A stretch of DNA of 64,000 nt from Euglena gracilis (lineage: Eukaryota > Euglenida > Euglenophyceae > Euglenales): NCBI GenBank assembly GCA_039621445.1, contig CP154955.1, forward strand, positions 33,587,417-33,651,416. The letters are read 5' to 3'. The position numbers were made by a program, and so were the translations under genes. The notes under the pieces are model-generated. The model was given only the letters and a program-made list of their open reading frames with translations. It did no database searches and was not told where the DNA came from. Below, one piece after another: positions 46,560 through 58,520 of this stretch (position 1 is the stretch's first letter; each line of letters opens with the position of its first letter).

Positions 46560-49100
46560 GTTAGGCCCCCCAACCGGGCGGGCCGTTAGAAAAGAAACAC
46601 CCATTTTTCATCATTTTGGACCCTTGCATAAAATACACTTTTGGACCAACATTTTTCAGGTTGGAATCAGAATAAAATTCTCAAAAACCCATAGTGGTGT
46701 GTAAAAGGATTTTAGAAAAGCATTTTTGCATGGTTGGGGGGGGGGATGACAGCTTCAAGCGGCATGTTTCGACATCAGCAGCCTGCCGCAAAAAGTTGTG
46801 ATTCTAATGAGGCCCTGGGAAAAGATGTGAGCAAACACCTGACTTTCTCATTTGCAGCATCACCGCAAAGAGGGTCCAATGGCCCACTCCAAACTGCGTG
46901 GGGTAAAGAATGAAATGCAACAAAAAACAGCTCACAATGTGTCCTGCTTTGTAATTCTATTCAAACAGTCCCATGAATTAAAAACAGAGACGGCAGAGGT
47001 TCAATTACACTCAACGACGAGCACGACAATGCACTGCCATTCCACTCATCGTCATTTTTCAACGCCAGTTGCCACTTAATTTGGGTGGAGGGGGGCACTG
47101 AACCTTAGGTGAGCGGGGTGCCACTTGGGAAATTGGTTGTTGTGGACTTGCACCACTAACCTTCGGGAGGGAAAACAATTTGGTCAGCCTCCGATGAATT
47201 AGTTTTTAAGGGGGGGGAAACAGTGATTTGCGATTTGGGTCCAATGGGGAGCTACTAACAGTCCCACAGAAAAACCATGATGCACAAGAGAACAAACGAA
47301 ATGATGTGTATAAAACAGAAAAAATGTGACCGGAAAAATTTTGCGAACTTTGGGTGATTCTACCACTATCCAACTGAAAATGGAACAGAAAACAACAAAA
47401 TGGACATTTCTGACAAAAATTGCATCCATCATATTTCGGAGTCAAAATTCTACCCCTAAAAATCACAAAAGTGTTGCCAAATTCAACCCCTGGAAGATAA
47501 TTTGGTCAGCCCAAATCCACCCCTCCCCCCGCCGAATTCAATTGAAAGGTTTCAACAAATGAATTGGATAATCAAGATTCATTGAAGAACAACAATTATA
47601 CATTAATTCAGAAACGAGCACACCGACACAACATTGTAAAAGGCTCTCGTATTCCTTCATGCGTTCTCAAGCACACATCCCTGAATCAATGTGGGAAGCA
47701 CTTCCAACCTGAAACACTAACACTTTTATGTAAAATATGGTGCATTTTGGCAAAGAAATTGCAGAAAAATGAGGGGAAATCAGTATAGAAAATGTGCGCA
47801 TTTTTGTTGGAGGGGACGAACAAAATATAATGCAACTAAAAAAAACTATAACGCAATGCTGGTGGACATTTTGAACTGTCATTCACATATTTTTAACAAA
47901 ACAAAACCAAAAAAAAGGTTGGTCCCTTGTAAAAAAAAAGATTTGATGCTCAAAAGTTCTCCACGTCGAAACCAATTCAAAGCAACCCCCCAAACAACAG
48001 AAAAACACAAAAAAAATGCCAAAACCAGAATCTTTGCAAATTGGCAAAATTGAACAAACTGTAAGAAAATGCGACAAAAAAAGTGCTTGTTTCCCCCCGG
48101 CCCTTGAAAAACATTCAAAGAATGGCCGGAGCTGAGTACACACTTTATTTGAAGTTTATGCGGACTGATGGAAGGGAAAAAACAGGTTGTGGTGGAATTG
48201 TGGAGAATTGCAGAAAATTCAAAAAAAATTGCGGCATCAATTCCTCTGAAGATCATATTTTTTTGCCAATGATTGCGAATTTCAACCAAGACTTGGTGCA
48301 ACCCTCACAGAAACTCCATAAAAAGAGCATTATTGTGGATGGGAGGAACCATAAGACAAGCCCAAAAGTGTTTTTGCGAGGGGCAATTGCGGGGACAAGG
48401 CCAGGGCACCCACCCAGTGTGGTCAAGGAGGGGTGATCCCCCAGGCAATGGTGGGACCAGACTTTTTAACCCCCAACCCAAAATCGACCAAAAATGTGAT
48501 TCTGGGCACTGGTTTTAAGTTTGTAAAATTTGATGGAATTCATGCAAAGAGAAATTCAACGTTTTGTGGGTCCTGGGTCCTCTGTGGAGTCGATCTGGAC
48601 CCTACTGCATTTTGGGGAGACCCTTTCGTCAAGAATCTTGAACAGCAGGTTACTAAATGAGCGGGGAGTGGGGGGAGGGGGTCCTCCCTGCCTTCGGGAG
48701 GGGGGGGGGAATATACAAAAAAATTTGGGGACCTAAAAAAAACACCAAAAATAGCGTTTTTGCAGACTTCATTTTTGAAAAATCGTCCAAAGCTTTGGTT
48801 CTGGATATGGGGTCCTGGATCCCCCCCGGGGTATGAGGGTATGAAGGGGGGCAGGGGGGGGTCTGGACCCCCCCCCCGCGCAAAACCAACGCTAACTGAA
48901 CAAATACCTAGGGGGGGTGCCATTTGACCACAAATTCAGTTTGGATTCGCACGTTTCTGTGATTTGCAAGGAAAATTGAGCCTTCAATTTTACCATCGAG
49001 AGCATGAGGGAGCACTAACACACAGTGTGGGAAAAGGTTGAGAAAAAAAGAGATCCAAAGATCAATTGAGAATCAAAGACAAGATCTGTTCTTCTTTCAA
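46560..49100. other. Gene-poor A/T-rich stretch
   Basis: Low-complexity A-rich DNA with many short overlapping open frames and no recognised domain. It includes repeat family E copy 2 at 48,080-48,245. A plus-strand frame near 48,530-48,660 (MQREIQRFVG..) is not supported by splice signals. Confidence 0.45.
48080..48245 (+). repeat. Dispersed repeat family E, copy 2
   Basis: Diverged copy of 20,500-20,715; both end in GCGG.CATCAATT.CC. Confidence 0.55.
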
Positions 49101-49138
49101 ATCTTCACAGATGTCGATGGTCCAAGTAAACTGGTTGA

Positions 49139-51746
49139 TCAGGGATCTGGGTTGAAGGTTTCATGTCCCTTGGTGCACAGCTCCTTCACCAATTGCAAAC
49201 CCTTCGCAACCACATGGGGCGACTGAGCCTTCAGTGTCTGCACAACCAAATTTTCCACAAGGTCGAGGTCGGCAGCAGGGCGATGGGTGCCCTCCACTAT
49301 CTCATGCAACAAGTACCCAGGGGTGGGCTCGGCGATGTCCTTTGTGGCTTCCTGAGGAGGAGGACACTCGTTCTACAAAACCACAAAGGCAGCTGTTGTG
49401 GTGTGCCATGCGATCTCGTTTGTATTCATAAAACCAGTGTTAACTGGACAGCGACTGCCATCCCCCCCCCATTATGTACCTCCCCGGGAGGCCGAAATTG
49501 GGGGGGAGGTACATAATGGGGGGGGGTACCCAGGCCCGACCCTCGAACAGCCCAAAAGGGGTCATTTTTGGCAACTTTTTGGATGTTCGCAATAAATGGT
49601 CAATTTTAAGCACATTTGCCAAATATCACTTTTTGAAAAGGTCCCAAAAACGTCGATTTTTGAGCACTTTTTTTGGGAAGTTCTTTAGAAAAAGTGTTAT
49701 GACAGTGAGCTACCATCCCCCCCCCATTATGTACCTCCCCCCCAGGGGGTACATAATGGGGGGGTACATAATGGGGGGGGATAGCTTTCCGTTTATTTTC
49801 CCGAATATCCCCCCCCAACTTTTGGCCCGAAAACAGGAATTATTGTCCCAATTTTTGGGGGGGGTTTCCGAAGGGAATGTTATGACGGTGTACAGAAGTT
49901 GCTCACCTGACCTCCGAAGCATGGTCAATTTCTGACCTTTTTGTGAAAGTTTTTTGGAAGGGGAGGTACATTTTGGGGGGGGGGAATAGTCAGTTTTTGG
50001 CAAAAAAAAATGCTCCGACTGTTGTTCATGACCTTTAGACTTCGCTTCACCAGGGGACCCAGTTGATTATCCCCCCCCCTCGGTTTTCGACTCCATGGGG
50101 GGGGATAAACCGAAAGTTATAGCAGGAACACACTTACACCACGCCGTCGGCCAGCCATCGACCATCTGTGCTGCCCTTCATCTTCTTCGACCTTGGTATA
50201 AAAGCCAAATTGGCAAATATAAAAGCCAAAAATAAAAGCCAAAATTGGTCGAAAATTCCCCAAAGAATAGTTCAAAGTAACCAAAAATTCAGCCACAACG
50301 ACTTGATGAAGCACATGGTCAGTGGCTGATGGCAGGCGAGTTGGCAAGGGGCATGCTCCTGCTGTTGGATGGGTCACCCTCACCCCGGCATGGTTGGTAA
50401 ACCTTGGCATCCGCCGAGGTGGAAATACCACAGCGCACCGCAGGGTTGGACCTTCTGGGAATATGGAAGAAGGCCCCTCAAAATATGCAATGCAAAAAAA
50501 AATAATCAAAAAGTGCAAAAAAATGCAAAAAATGCAAAAAAATGCAAGTTGAATGTAATTTCCTTTCGGAGCTCCCCACTGGAGAGGACTTAGAAAAATT
50601 ATCACCTCCTTGGGGGAAAATTTCTTTCATTTTGCAACATTTTTTCTTGTTACGGTGTATGCTTTGGACAATTACCACCTCCCCCCCCCTAATTGACCGT
50701 GGCACCTCTCCACGGGACCCCCTTTTGGTCAATTGGGGGGGGTTCAATTGGGGGGGGGGGGGGGTTCAATTAGGGGGGGGGGCGTCAATTAGGGGGGGTA
50801 CCGTCAATTTGGGGGTGCTTCAGCACGGAATCCCCCCGGGCAGTCAATTAGGGGGGGGTTGAAAAAAATTTCCCCAGGGCGTTTGGTCAATTAGGGGGGG
50901 TCAATTAGGGGGGGGGGATTTGCACTTTAATTTAACGGGACACATAAAAGCAGAAACCAAACTGACTGTTTTTTCAAAGAAAATGCCAAAAAAAAAAGCA
51001 GGGAAAGCACCGAAAAATACTGGTAAACAAAAAAAGCGTGATGCAAACTTGCAAAGTGACATGATCGTGTCATGCACTTGCATCTGAGTGTGAGTAATTC
51101 GCCTGTGCAATTGCCCCCCCAAAAAGGTCGAAAAGGCAAACAATGCAAAATATTGCAAAAAATGCGACTTTTCACAAAATTTTCAAATCCCAAAAAAAGT
51201 GCAAAAAAGTGCAAATTTTCAACATTTTGGATTTGCAAAGAATGCAAATTATTCGACTTGCATACCCTCACCCCCCCCCTCAAAGTGGCCACCCTCCAGG
51301 CAGTACGGAACCCCAAAATGGCCACTCTGGGGGAGGGGACACTTTGGGGGGGGGGGGGGGACTTTCTGGGCTTCGGCGACTTTGGGCCAAAAGGAAATGA
51401 CCACTTTGAGGGGGGTAATCCAAATTGACGAAAAATTTTGGCCACTCTGAGGGGGGAAACACTTTGAGGGGGGGGGGTATCATCCCCCCCGCCATTATGT
51501 TATCATGTCATTATGCATAACCATTAAACCTCGCACATCTAATGGATGGTTTAGGTGTCACCAACTTGTCCTTCCATCTCTTATAAAAAACAATAAAATA
51601 ATGACACCGTTAGTGTTAGTTAAAAATCAAATCCAATCTCAAGGGGTCAAAATGGGGGGGGGGGGTGCCGCGGTGCGCGCGAGGGGTGGGTCAAGAATGT
51701 TCTACTGCAATGGTGAAATCTCACCTGTTTGATTGCCTCTGCAGAG
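49139..51746 (-). CDS. ENTH-domain protein (tepsin/epsin-like), two exons seen
   Basis: Minus strand. A 22-nt exon 51,746-51,725 (SAEAIKQ, ending at the strong donor AAACAG|GTGAGA) joins in phase 0 to 49,351-49,139, which follows the acceptor CTCCTCCTCAG. Together they read AIKQ then EATKDIAEPTPGYLLHEIVE, THRPAADLDLVENLVVQTLK, and AKGLQLVKELCTKGHETF. This matches the ENTH/VHS superhelix (AT..D..P-PGYL..EI, then KxLxLLxxLxxxG), closest in pattern to tepsin, the AP-4 accessory protein of trans-Golgi vesicles. The frame meets a TGA at 49,139-49,141, about 70 codons into the second exon, and I found no donor before it. So the gene is either truncated, a pseudogene, or uses an unusual splice site. 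Upstream and downstream exons were not found. Confidence 0.55.
49455..49785 (+). repeat. G/C-run array with TACATAAT word
   Basis: CCCCATTATGTACCTCCCC and its reverse complement GGGGAGGTACATAATGGGG alternate at 49,463-49,530 and 49,717-49,785, so they form large hairpins. The unit is always a G or C run joined by the same eight-base word. Confidence 0.75.
50685..50930 (+). repeat. G-run array with GTCAATTAGG word
   Basis: Seven or more repeats of (G)n then TTCAATTA or GTCAATTA then (G)n, in one orientation apart from one inverted copy (CCCCCCTAATTGACC at 50,684). Confidence 0.8.
51270..51485 (+). repeat. G-run array with CCACTTTGAGG word
   Basis: CAAAGTGGCCAC, GGCCACTCTGGGGG, GACACTTTGGGGG, GACCACTTTGAGGGG, GGCCACTCTGAGGGG and AACACTTTGAGGGG follow each other between G runs. 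Confidence 0.75.
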
Positions 51747-51959
51747 CTGCAGGTAACCAGCCTCATCCGGACCCCCCTTCCCCTTCCTCCTTCCCCTCCC
51801 CCCCCCCTACCCCCACACCCCCTCCCCTGCTCCCCCGCTCCCCAACAAATGAAATCCTTTGGTGTGGACAAAGTTTGGCGGACATGGCGTTACTAGCAAA
51901 CGGGTCAACGGAACAGGCACAATCACGGACATGGTGTTTTTTGTTCCAAATCGATAAAC

Positions 51960-53300
51960 GGTAATCTTATGTGGGGGGGGGGGTCTCAGCTGGCCTTCGT
52001 CGTCAGGAGACTTTGCCCCCCCCCCAATTTGCTAATTGGCAACTGATCTATTCTGGAAGGTCTGCCAAAAATCGCGCAGAAACCCCCAAAAACCTCCAAA
52101 AGTGTCCATTCCAAAAATTTGAAAATTTGTTGGGTAAATACGTTGGATTTCATGAAGAATCCAACCATATGCACAAAGAATCGACTAACTTTGCATGAAA
52201 AATGAGGGGGGTGGAGGCCCTCACACCCCCCCTAATTCTCTCCCATCTTTGGAGACATGCTTTTGGCATTTTTTTTGAAAATTTTCCCATTTTTGTGAAA
52301 TTGCACCAATTTTTTTTGTCACTTTTCCCCTGAGCATTCCCGGGTGTGAAGGTGCTTTCGGTGGGACGCAAGGAGACGTTGTTCCTGGGCCTGTAAAATT
52401 CCCATTTCCCATGGCATTTTGTTCCTTCAAAAAAAAGCAAAATACGAGAGCTCCCCATCCAAGACCCGTAACCCATGTGAACTTATGCATGGCATTCTGT
52501 CAACCGGCCGGCAGCCATCGTTTTCAAATGCCATTTGTCCATTTTGCGGATTGAAAATGAAGTGAGCAGCAACCTAACATGCCCCAATCTTTGACAAGGA
52601 CTGACAAATTTATTCTGTGGCTTTATTGATGTCATCCAAATTTGAATCCTTGAAAAAGTGGTAAGACAGGGTGAACCCAACCTTGAAGAAAAAAAAGATC
52701 CCACTGCCGTGCCCCCCCCTCCTCTAATTAGCACTCCCTCGGACATTTTGACCCCCTGGGCGATTATTGGGAGGGGGTGACAAATTGAGGGGGGTGCCTG
52801 CCCTCCCCCTCTAAGTCGCCCTGGGTCTTGCGAGTCCTTCATTGACATAGGGGCGACAATAGAGGGGGGGCATATCCCCCCTATTAGTGTCGCCCAACGT
52901 GTGATGATTAATGGGGAAGTCCTAACAAACTTCCCATTCGAAAAAAATTTCCTCAGCCCTCATTGGCGCTTTTTGCACTTGTTTTTTTTAAAAAAAACCA
53001 AAAACCAAAAAAACCACCCCAAAAACAAAGGTTTTTTGGGGGCATTTTTTTGGCTGCCAGCTTTGCTTGGTGGGGAACAACGTCTTTTCCTGAAAAGAAA
53101 TTCAAGCAGACGCGGTCAGACCTTGAATAAACCTTTCATCAAAGTTCCACCTTGATTGTGCCATAATGAAATGGTGCCTCCGCATCATTTATAATCTTGC
53201 AAAATTGCATTCTGAGGAATAGCGGGGAACAGAAGAACTGTACCTCAACCTCTACCGATTTTGAGACATAAAAAAATTTAAATCCTCACCCAAACACGGT
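51960..53300. other. Stretch without a recognised gene
   Basis: A/T-rich with G and C runs; no exon or element ends recognised. A TAGGGGCGACAATAGAGGGG / CCCCCTATTAGTGTCGCC hairpin lies near 52,848-52,896. Confidence 0.4.
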
Positions 53301-53319
53301 TTCAGCCCAAGAGTGGTGT

Positions 53320-53401
53320 TTTGGCACAAGGTTTTTGGGGTCCACAGCGCGACCGCCTTGTCTGAGGACGAGCTGGAAAAATTGGTGGACACCACAAATT
53401 A
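53320..53401 (+). CDS. Short coding-like fragment
   Basis: The plus-strand frame reads KVFGVHSATALSEDELEKLV followed by DTTN and a TAG at 53,399. The acidic helix looks coding, and the GC-rich codons contrast with the A/T-rich surroundings. There is no ATG or convincing acceptor, so this is at best an exon or a relic. Confidence 0.2.
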
Positions 53402-53449
53402 GTGGTATTTTTGGAAGCTCGGCGGACAAACCCTGAAAAAAACCCCCAG

Positions 53450-53610
53450 GTGTCATTTATGGGGGGTTCGATTGTCAAAAGAAAAAACCCTTTGGGGGGG
53501 TCACCGGCGGCTGAAAGAAAATTCGATCCTGGAGGAGGTAGTGTCACTTATGGGGGGGGGGGGGGTCATTTATGGGGGTGTCGGAGGTCTCATTTATGGG
53601 GGGGGGGGCA
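53450..53610 (+). repeat. G-run array with TCATTTATGGGG word
   Basis: Four repeats of GTCA(C/T)TTATGGGGGG separated by short spacers. Confidence 0.75.
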
Positions 53611-53734
53611 CAACCTCGGGGCTCCAAGCCTTTTCCTCACCCTGCAGACAAACTCACAGAAATTAATTCGGTAGGCATAAATCACGGCGGTTGAACGTCG
53701 CGGGTTTTGAGAGCGTAACGACACCTAGCGTCCG

Positions 53735-55215
53735 AAATGTTTGCCTATGGCTGACAAAAATATTTGCCCAATCCAGTCAAAATTTTTGCCCAGCGCTCAC
53801 AAAAAAATTTGCTCAGAGCTGTTAAAAAATTTTGCACCGCGCTGTCAAAAATATTTGCACTTGCTCAAAAAATGTTTGCCATCCGTCATTTTATTTTTGC
53901 ACAGTGAAATTTTTTTACACTGGACAATGGAAAAAGATCCATGCCATTTGAACGACTCAAGATGTATTTTTTTAAATCTGCGTATTAGAGGCGCGGGGAC
54001 TCAGGACGGAGTTTGCATCTTTGACAGCCGATGAAAAATACAAATGTTCATTGTGTTCAATCACCATGTTGCACACGTAGAGTTGGTGAACACCCTATTT
54101 GTCCAAAGCCAACGGGAGGCCTTGGGCATACAGCCAGAAATAACCTGAAATGACATAAAGGCCTAGCATTTCCTGAACTCATCAAAAATATTTGACAAAA
54201 AAATTGGCAATCTGCCAAAAACTGCCCAAAATGAAGCCTCAATGGATTGAACATGACATCAAAAAATACACGATGACCATGAGTTGGCCCCAAAAATTCC
54301 AAGTATGCCCAAAATTATTGCAGAAAAAAAAACTGCCTGAAATGGCAGAAAACCAGCAAAACTGGCTCAAATGGCAGAAACCTTGCAAATTATTTTTTAA
54401 AAATTTTGGGGTTTTGATGCAAGATGCCCATAGTGTTTTTATTTGCCAAAAAAATCATCAGACTACATCACGTCGCTATGTCTCTCCTTTGAGTGAAACA
54501 AACATTCAATGCGCTTCTTTGAGCAATGCATTTGTGATGGTCAAGATTTTTCACAACCATGAATGAATGCGCAAACTCCAAAACCAGAAATTGGCATTTG
54601 GAAATGTCCAAGAACTGCTGTCTTTGATTTATCTCAATACCACATGTTGGCATTGGAGTTTTATTGTCCATTGACAGCGAATTGTATTTGGAAAACAGCT
54701 CAAAAAGGCTTGAAATAAACGAATGTAACTCATTTGTCAAAGGTTGGAATGAGCGGGACAAATTCTGAGGTCAATCGGCTTTTGCAACAATGACATTTCC
54801 GCTTCAAACCATTCATTTCCGCATTCTGAACCATTTTGGTCGGTTTCGGGGGGCTCCAACAAAATCATCATTCAAGACGCATTACTTTGGACAGAGTCTG
54901 TGCCGTAAGAGGCAGACCTCATGCCCGAAGTCCGGCGTCTTAGATGCAGACTCTGTCCTGAGTCCCTGTGCCTTAGATGCGGACTTAAAGAGCAAAAGTG
55001 CAAAACACCCGATCCGTGTGCAAAAATTTTCGGAACGTAGGCAATTTTTTTTGAGATAAAGTGCCAAACATTTTTGAGATAACGTGCGAACAAATTTTTA
55101 ACATGTGCAAACATTTTTGAGATAAAGTGCAAAAATATTGACCAAAAGTGCAAATAAATACGGTGTGGAGTGCGAAAGAATTGGGCGTTAGGTGCAAAAC
55201 CCCGACAAAAGGGCT
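53735..55215. mobile_element. Foldback element with subrepeated arms
   Basis: The left arm (53,735-53,925) is a degenerate tandem repeat of about 30 bp built on CAAAAATATTTGC.C. The right arm (55,010-55,215), read on the minus strand, is the same kind of repeat (CTCAAAAATGTTTGCAC). Arms built of short subrepeats facing each other are the hallmark of foldback (FB-type) transposons. The interior has no recognised ORF. A TTAGATGC.GAC direct repeat lies at 54,940-54,990. Confidence 0.5.
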
Positions 55216-55219
55216 TTGG

Positions 55220-56330
55220 CACTCTTACACAAATTTAAAATAAAACTGCAGTGATAAAGTCACTCTCTCCATCTCGCTTTATGGAGTCCCGGGCGGGCGG
55301 GGTACCCTTTGTGTGTAACAACAACCCAACTATTATTATTTTTTTAACACCTTGAAAACATCTATTATTTTCACAGAGGGTAGCACCGCTTCACCCTGTC
55401 CGTGCCCAGGGCCCAGGAGATGGCCCTCGCCACAAGGAGAACCTCCACGTGACTCCCTGTGTGCTCACAGGTCAACAGTACTTATGCTGAGGTTGTGTAC
55501 AAAGAGTGTTTGGCAGCTTGGTTAGAGGTTAGTGGAAAATGAGCGAGGCTTATCTTCAATAAAAGTAGTGCGCGAGGGGGGGGGGTGCGTGTGTGTCCTT
55601 GTGTTGCCTTCCTTGGCGTGCATGTGTCCTGTTGGTTGGGTAAACTGGGCTTAGTTGAGGCGATCAGGTGATCAGGTGATTTGGGTTCACGGTTGAAAGT
55701 TGCTGAATCAAGGACCTATAGTGTGATGGATGTGGCAAAATTGAAGAAATTGGGTGAGCGGCGTTCCTTGTGAATGTCTGTGGAGCAGAGCCTTACTTAT
55801 TGTTCAGTGTCTCATTCACACATTCTTTGCACTGATTCGACTGGCTTCAATTCGAGTTGTTGCAGCCATGGATAGGTTCCTCAAAGGTCATATGGTTTGT
55901 GTACCGACTGGGTTTGTTCATCTTGTTCGGCTCGTGATGCATATCTTGCCTAGATGATCTGTCGCACAATCTCTCGCGCGACTGTTATTGAAAGGGACGG
56001 CCATACATTTGCTTCTGCATTGTGTTTCACCCAGGAGTCCTGTTGTCCAAGCAAAAGTGTGGACATCAGGGTTGGCATTGTTGCGAAAGAAATATCGAAA
56101 CATTTCACTTGAAATATTTCATGAAATTTCCGAAATATATTTACTTCTCGGTGAAAGATTTGAAATATGGACCCTTCCTATCAACCAACTTGAATAGGGA
56201 AAGCAAAAGGTCCTAGTGCATCCTTCATGGTTGCAAAAAGTGAAGGAATTTTTTTCATTTTTGGAATATTTCTGAAATATTTCTGAAATATTTCTGTTTT
56301 TTTTTCCCATACATTATATTACATATTATA
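55220..56330. other. Stretch without a recognised gene
   Basis: Mixed composition, fewer homopolymers than elsewhere. GAAATATTTC words repeat at 56,100-56,300. No exon recognised. Confidence 0.4.
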
Positions 56331-56335
56331 TTATT

Positions 56336-57242
56336 TTACATATTTTCCCAATCTTTCGAAAGATACCCAATGCTAATCAGGGCTGTTGCTTCCTGTCCCA
56401 AACCGCCATAGCAGTCGACAACAAATGGTAGCCCGGCCTGATCAATCCTTTGCATCCCAGGTGCCCAAAGCTTGCACTTGGCCAGGTTGAGGTGGAGGCC
56501 CGCCCCCTCGAGGACCGTGTTGAGGTCATGGAGGCGGGTGAGCACCACTGCTGGTTTTCCCACAATGTGTCCATCATCGAGGTACCAAGACTCCCACGCC
56601 AGGTCCCCGGGCAATGCACTGGTCGAGGGTGCAAAGCCCAAGGGCCCGCATGCGTCGCCTTGATGCACTCCAATCTGGCTTGTACACAGGAAGCGCCCTT
56701 GAAAGAACAGCGGACTTGGTCCACTGTAGCAAAAGTGCAACCAGTTGTACACTGTGGGCACCTTGGCCAAGCATCCCCGGAGCATTGCATCCCTGCTAAT
56801 GGAGTAGAAGGCATTGCGCACGTCCACCTGCAACACCACGTAGTCATTGTCCCCCTGGCGGTGGCTTGACTAGACGCAGCGTTGCAAGCCCATCCCCACC
56901 ATTTCGGCGGCATTGCACACTCCCACCCCGTTGTCGTGGCTACAGGGCGGTCAACTCCACCTTCACCGCCTCAGGATGGAGGAGACACTTCCCCACTACT
57001 CGCCGGAGTGTGTCCCCGACGGCAATGGGCCGCACCCCCCCCATGCTTCTTTCGGACTCCGGGAATGTTGTGATGAGGGCCGTCGCAGCAAGGTTGACTA
57101 GTGCTTGGACCAGGGGCCCCCCTGGCCCAAGCTTTCGGCAACACTCACTGAGGTGGATTGGGCGCAACCCAGACGGTGGTGGCCTACGCCTGGAGAAAAG
57201 TCCTGTAACACTCATGCGCTCAGGGTGTTTCCTAACTTTCAT
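56336..57242 (-). pseudogene. Broken non-LTR-type reverse transcriptase, core domain
   Basis: Read on the minus strand. The 57,242-56,940 block has LRPIHLSECCRKLGPGGPLV and MGGVRPIAVGDTLRRVVGK (fingers). After a +1 frameshift near 56,940 the frame continues VGVCNAAEMVG and hits a TAG near 56,873. It then reads VVLQVDVRNAFYSISRDAM (palm motif A), VHQGDACGPLGF (motif B) and the catalytic WYLDDGHIVG (motif C), ending at 56,336. The order and spacing are those of LINE/RTE-like reverse transcriptases found widely in protist genomes. With one frameshift and one stop it cannot make a full protein. The C-terminal part of such an enzyme lies next to it on the opposite strand. Confidence 0.8.
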
Positions 57243-57982
57243 GAAACTTTCCTGCTGCTACGGTGGTGGCTTGGAGCCAAGATCTCTCCATGGGCATCCG
57301 GAGCCCGATGCCCCATGTGTGGTGATTCCCTGGATCCCTTCGGGGACCATTTGCTATGCTGCAAAAAAACAAACTTGCGCCACAATCCACACAAGGACAG
57401 AGGTGGCCATCGGTGGAAAGAAGCGCCCAGCCGATGTGGCACTAGATGCAGTGGATCCTGCGGGGCCCTTGGCGGTGGACCTTGTCTGTCTTTCACCCGC
57501 TCCGAAAAGGGTTGTCCTGGGAAGCAGTGAAGAACATGGCCATAGCAGAACACAAGAAGATCACCAAAAACCAGCCAATATGCGAGTCGGCCGGATGGCT
57601 GTTCAGTCCACTGTCATTCCACCCATGGTCAGGTCTGGGCCCCTTGGGCTCAGGGCTACTTGGCCGGCTGGTGAAGCAAGCACTAGGCGACAAACAAGGC
57701 TGGGCAAAGCAGCACTTGGCCCAAGACATTTGGCACCGTATATCCTCGGCATTGATGGCGTTTGTGGCTGAACAACTCTCTGCTGTGTTGGCAGCACGAG
57801 GGCACGAGGAGCTCCCGCTAACAGCAGCGCCGCGGGATGCACCACCGCCCAGGACAGCACCACGCCCACAACGAGGAACCTCGGTGGCGGCGGTGGATAT
57901 GCAAGGATGGAAAAGAGCATCCATGACCGAAGATGGAATGAATGTGGGCCCCATCCGCATCCAATGCGCACGGCCGAGGTGA
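57190..57982 (+). pseudogene. Reverse transcriptase C-terminal region, inverted relative to the core
   Basis: On the plus strand, spread over three frames: LRWWLGAKISPWASG with ARCPMCGDSLDPFGDHLLCC (the CPxCG...DPxGDHxxxC zinc-like motif usual after the thumb of these reverse transcriptases); then KKRPADVALDAVDPAGPLAV in a second frame; then AEHKKITKNQPICESAGWLF, PWSGLGPLGSGLLGRLVKQA and RISSALMAFVAEQLSAVLAA in a third, to a stop at 57,980. Two frameshifts separate them. The region abuts or overlaps by about 50 bp the start of the minus-strand core, so an inversion breakpoint lies near 57,190-57,240. Confidence 0.75.
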
Positions 57983-58131
57983 AAAACCTCGCAGATGGTA
58001 GCACCATCCCTCCCCCCCCCAAAAAAAGAATGGGCCCACGCCCCTCATGGTCAAGCCAACGGATATCGAAGTGAAACCGCCCAAGTGACAGGCGGGTGCA
58101 ACGGCACGCGGTGACCCGTCCCGACGGCAAA

Positions 58132-58380
58132 GGGGGGTTGGTACCCCCCCCTCTCCGAGGGCCTCGCCACGCCATTTACCCCCCCCTCCCCCCCCCCCCC
58201 CTAGCCAGACCCCCTCGCCACGCCACCGGCGATTTTCGCAATTTTTTTGAAGGAAAATTGTGTTGGCGACCATGGTACACCCCTCCCCCCCCCCTGGTCG
58301 CCGACCCCCTCGCCACGCCATTTACCCCCCCTCCCCCTCCCCCTATTCGGACCCCCTCGCCACGGCGTACCAACCCCCCA
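58132..58380. mobile_element. C-run MITE-like element, copy 1
   Basis: Bounded by inverted GGGGGGTTGGTAC / GTACCAACCCCCC termini. Inside are four CCCTCGCCACGCCA words alternating with C runs. The other copy, at 62,367-62,591, has the same termini and the reverse-complement words. No coding capacity. Confidence 0.7.
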
Positions 58381-58455
58381 AAAGAACAGCACGCCGACAC
58401 GGGCGACGCGCCCGCACGGGCGACGCGCGAGCACAGGAGCCGCGCGAGACACGCG

Positions 58456-58520
58456 CCGTGCCGTGCCGTGCCGTGCCGTGCCGTGCCGTGCCGTGCCGTG
58501 CCGTGCCGTGCCGTGCCGTG
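58456..58520 (+). repeat. (CCGTG)13 pentanucleotide array
   Basis: Thirteen perfect CCGTG units. The plus frame gives Ala-Val-Pro-Cys-Arg repeats. Confidence 0.97.

Noticed and set aside
57389-58321. Overlapping 155 to 190-codon minus-strand frames
   Set aside because: They are shadows of the plus-strand reverse transcriptase C-terminal block, whose motifs are recognisable.
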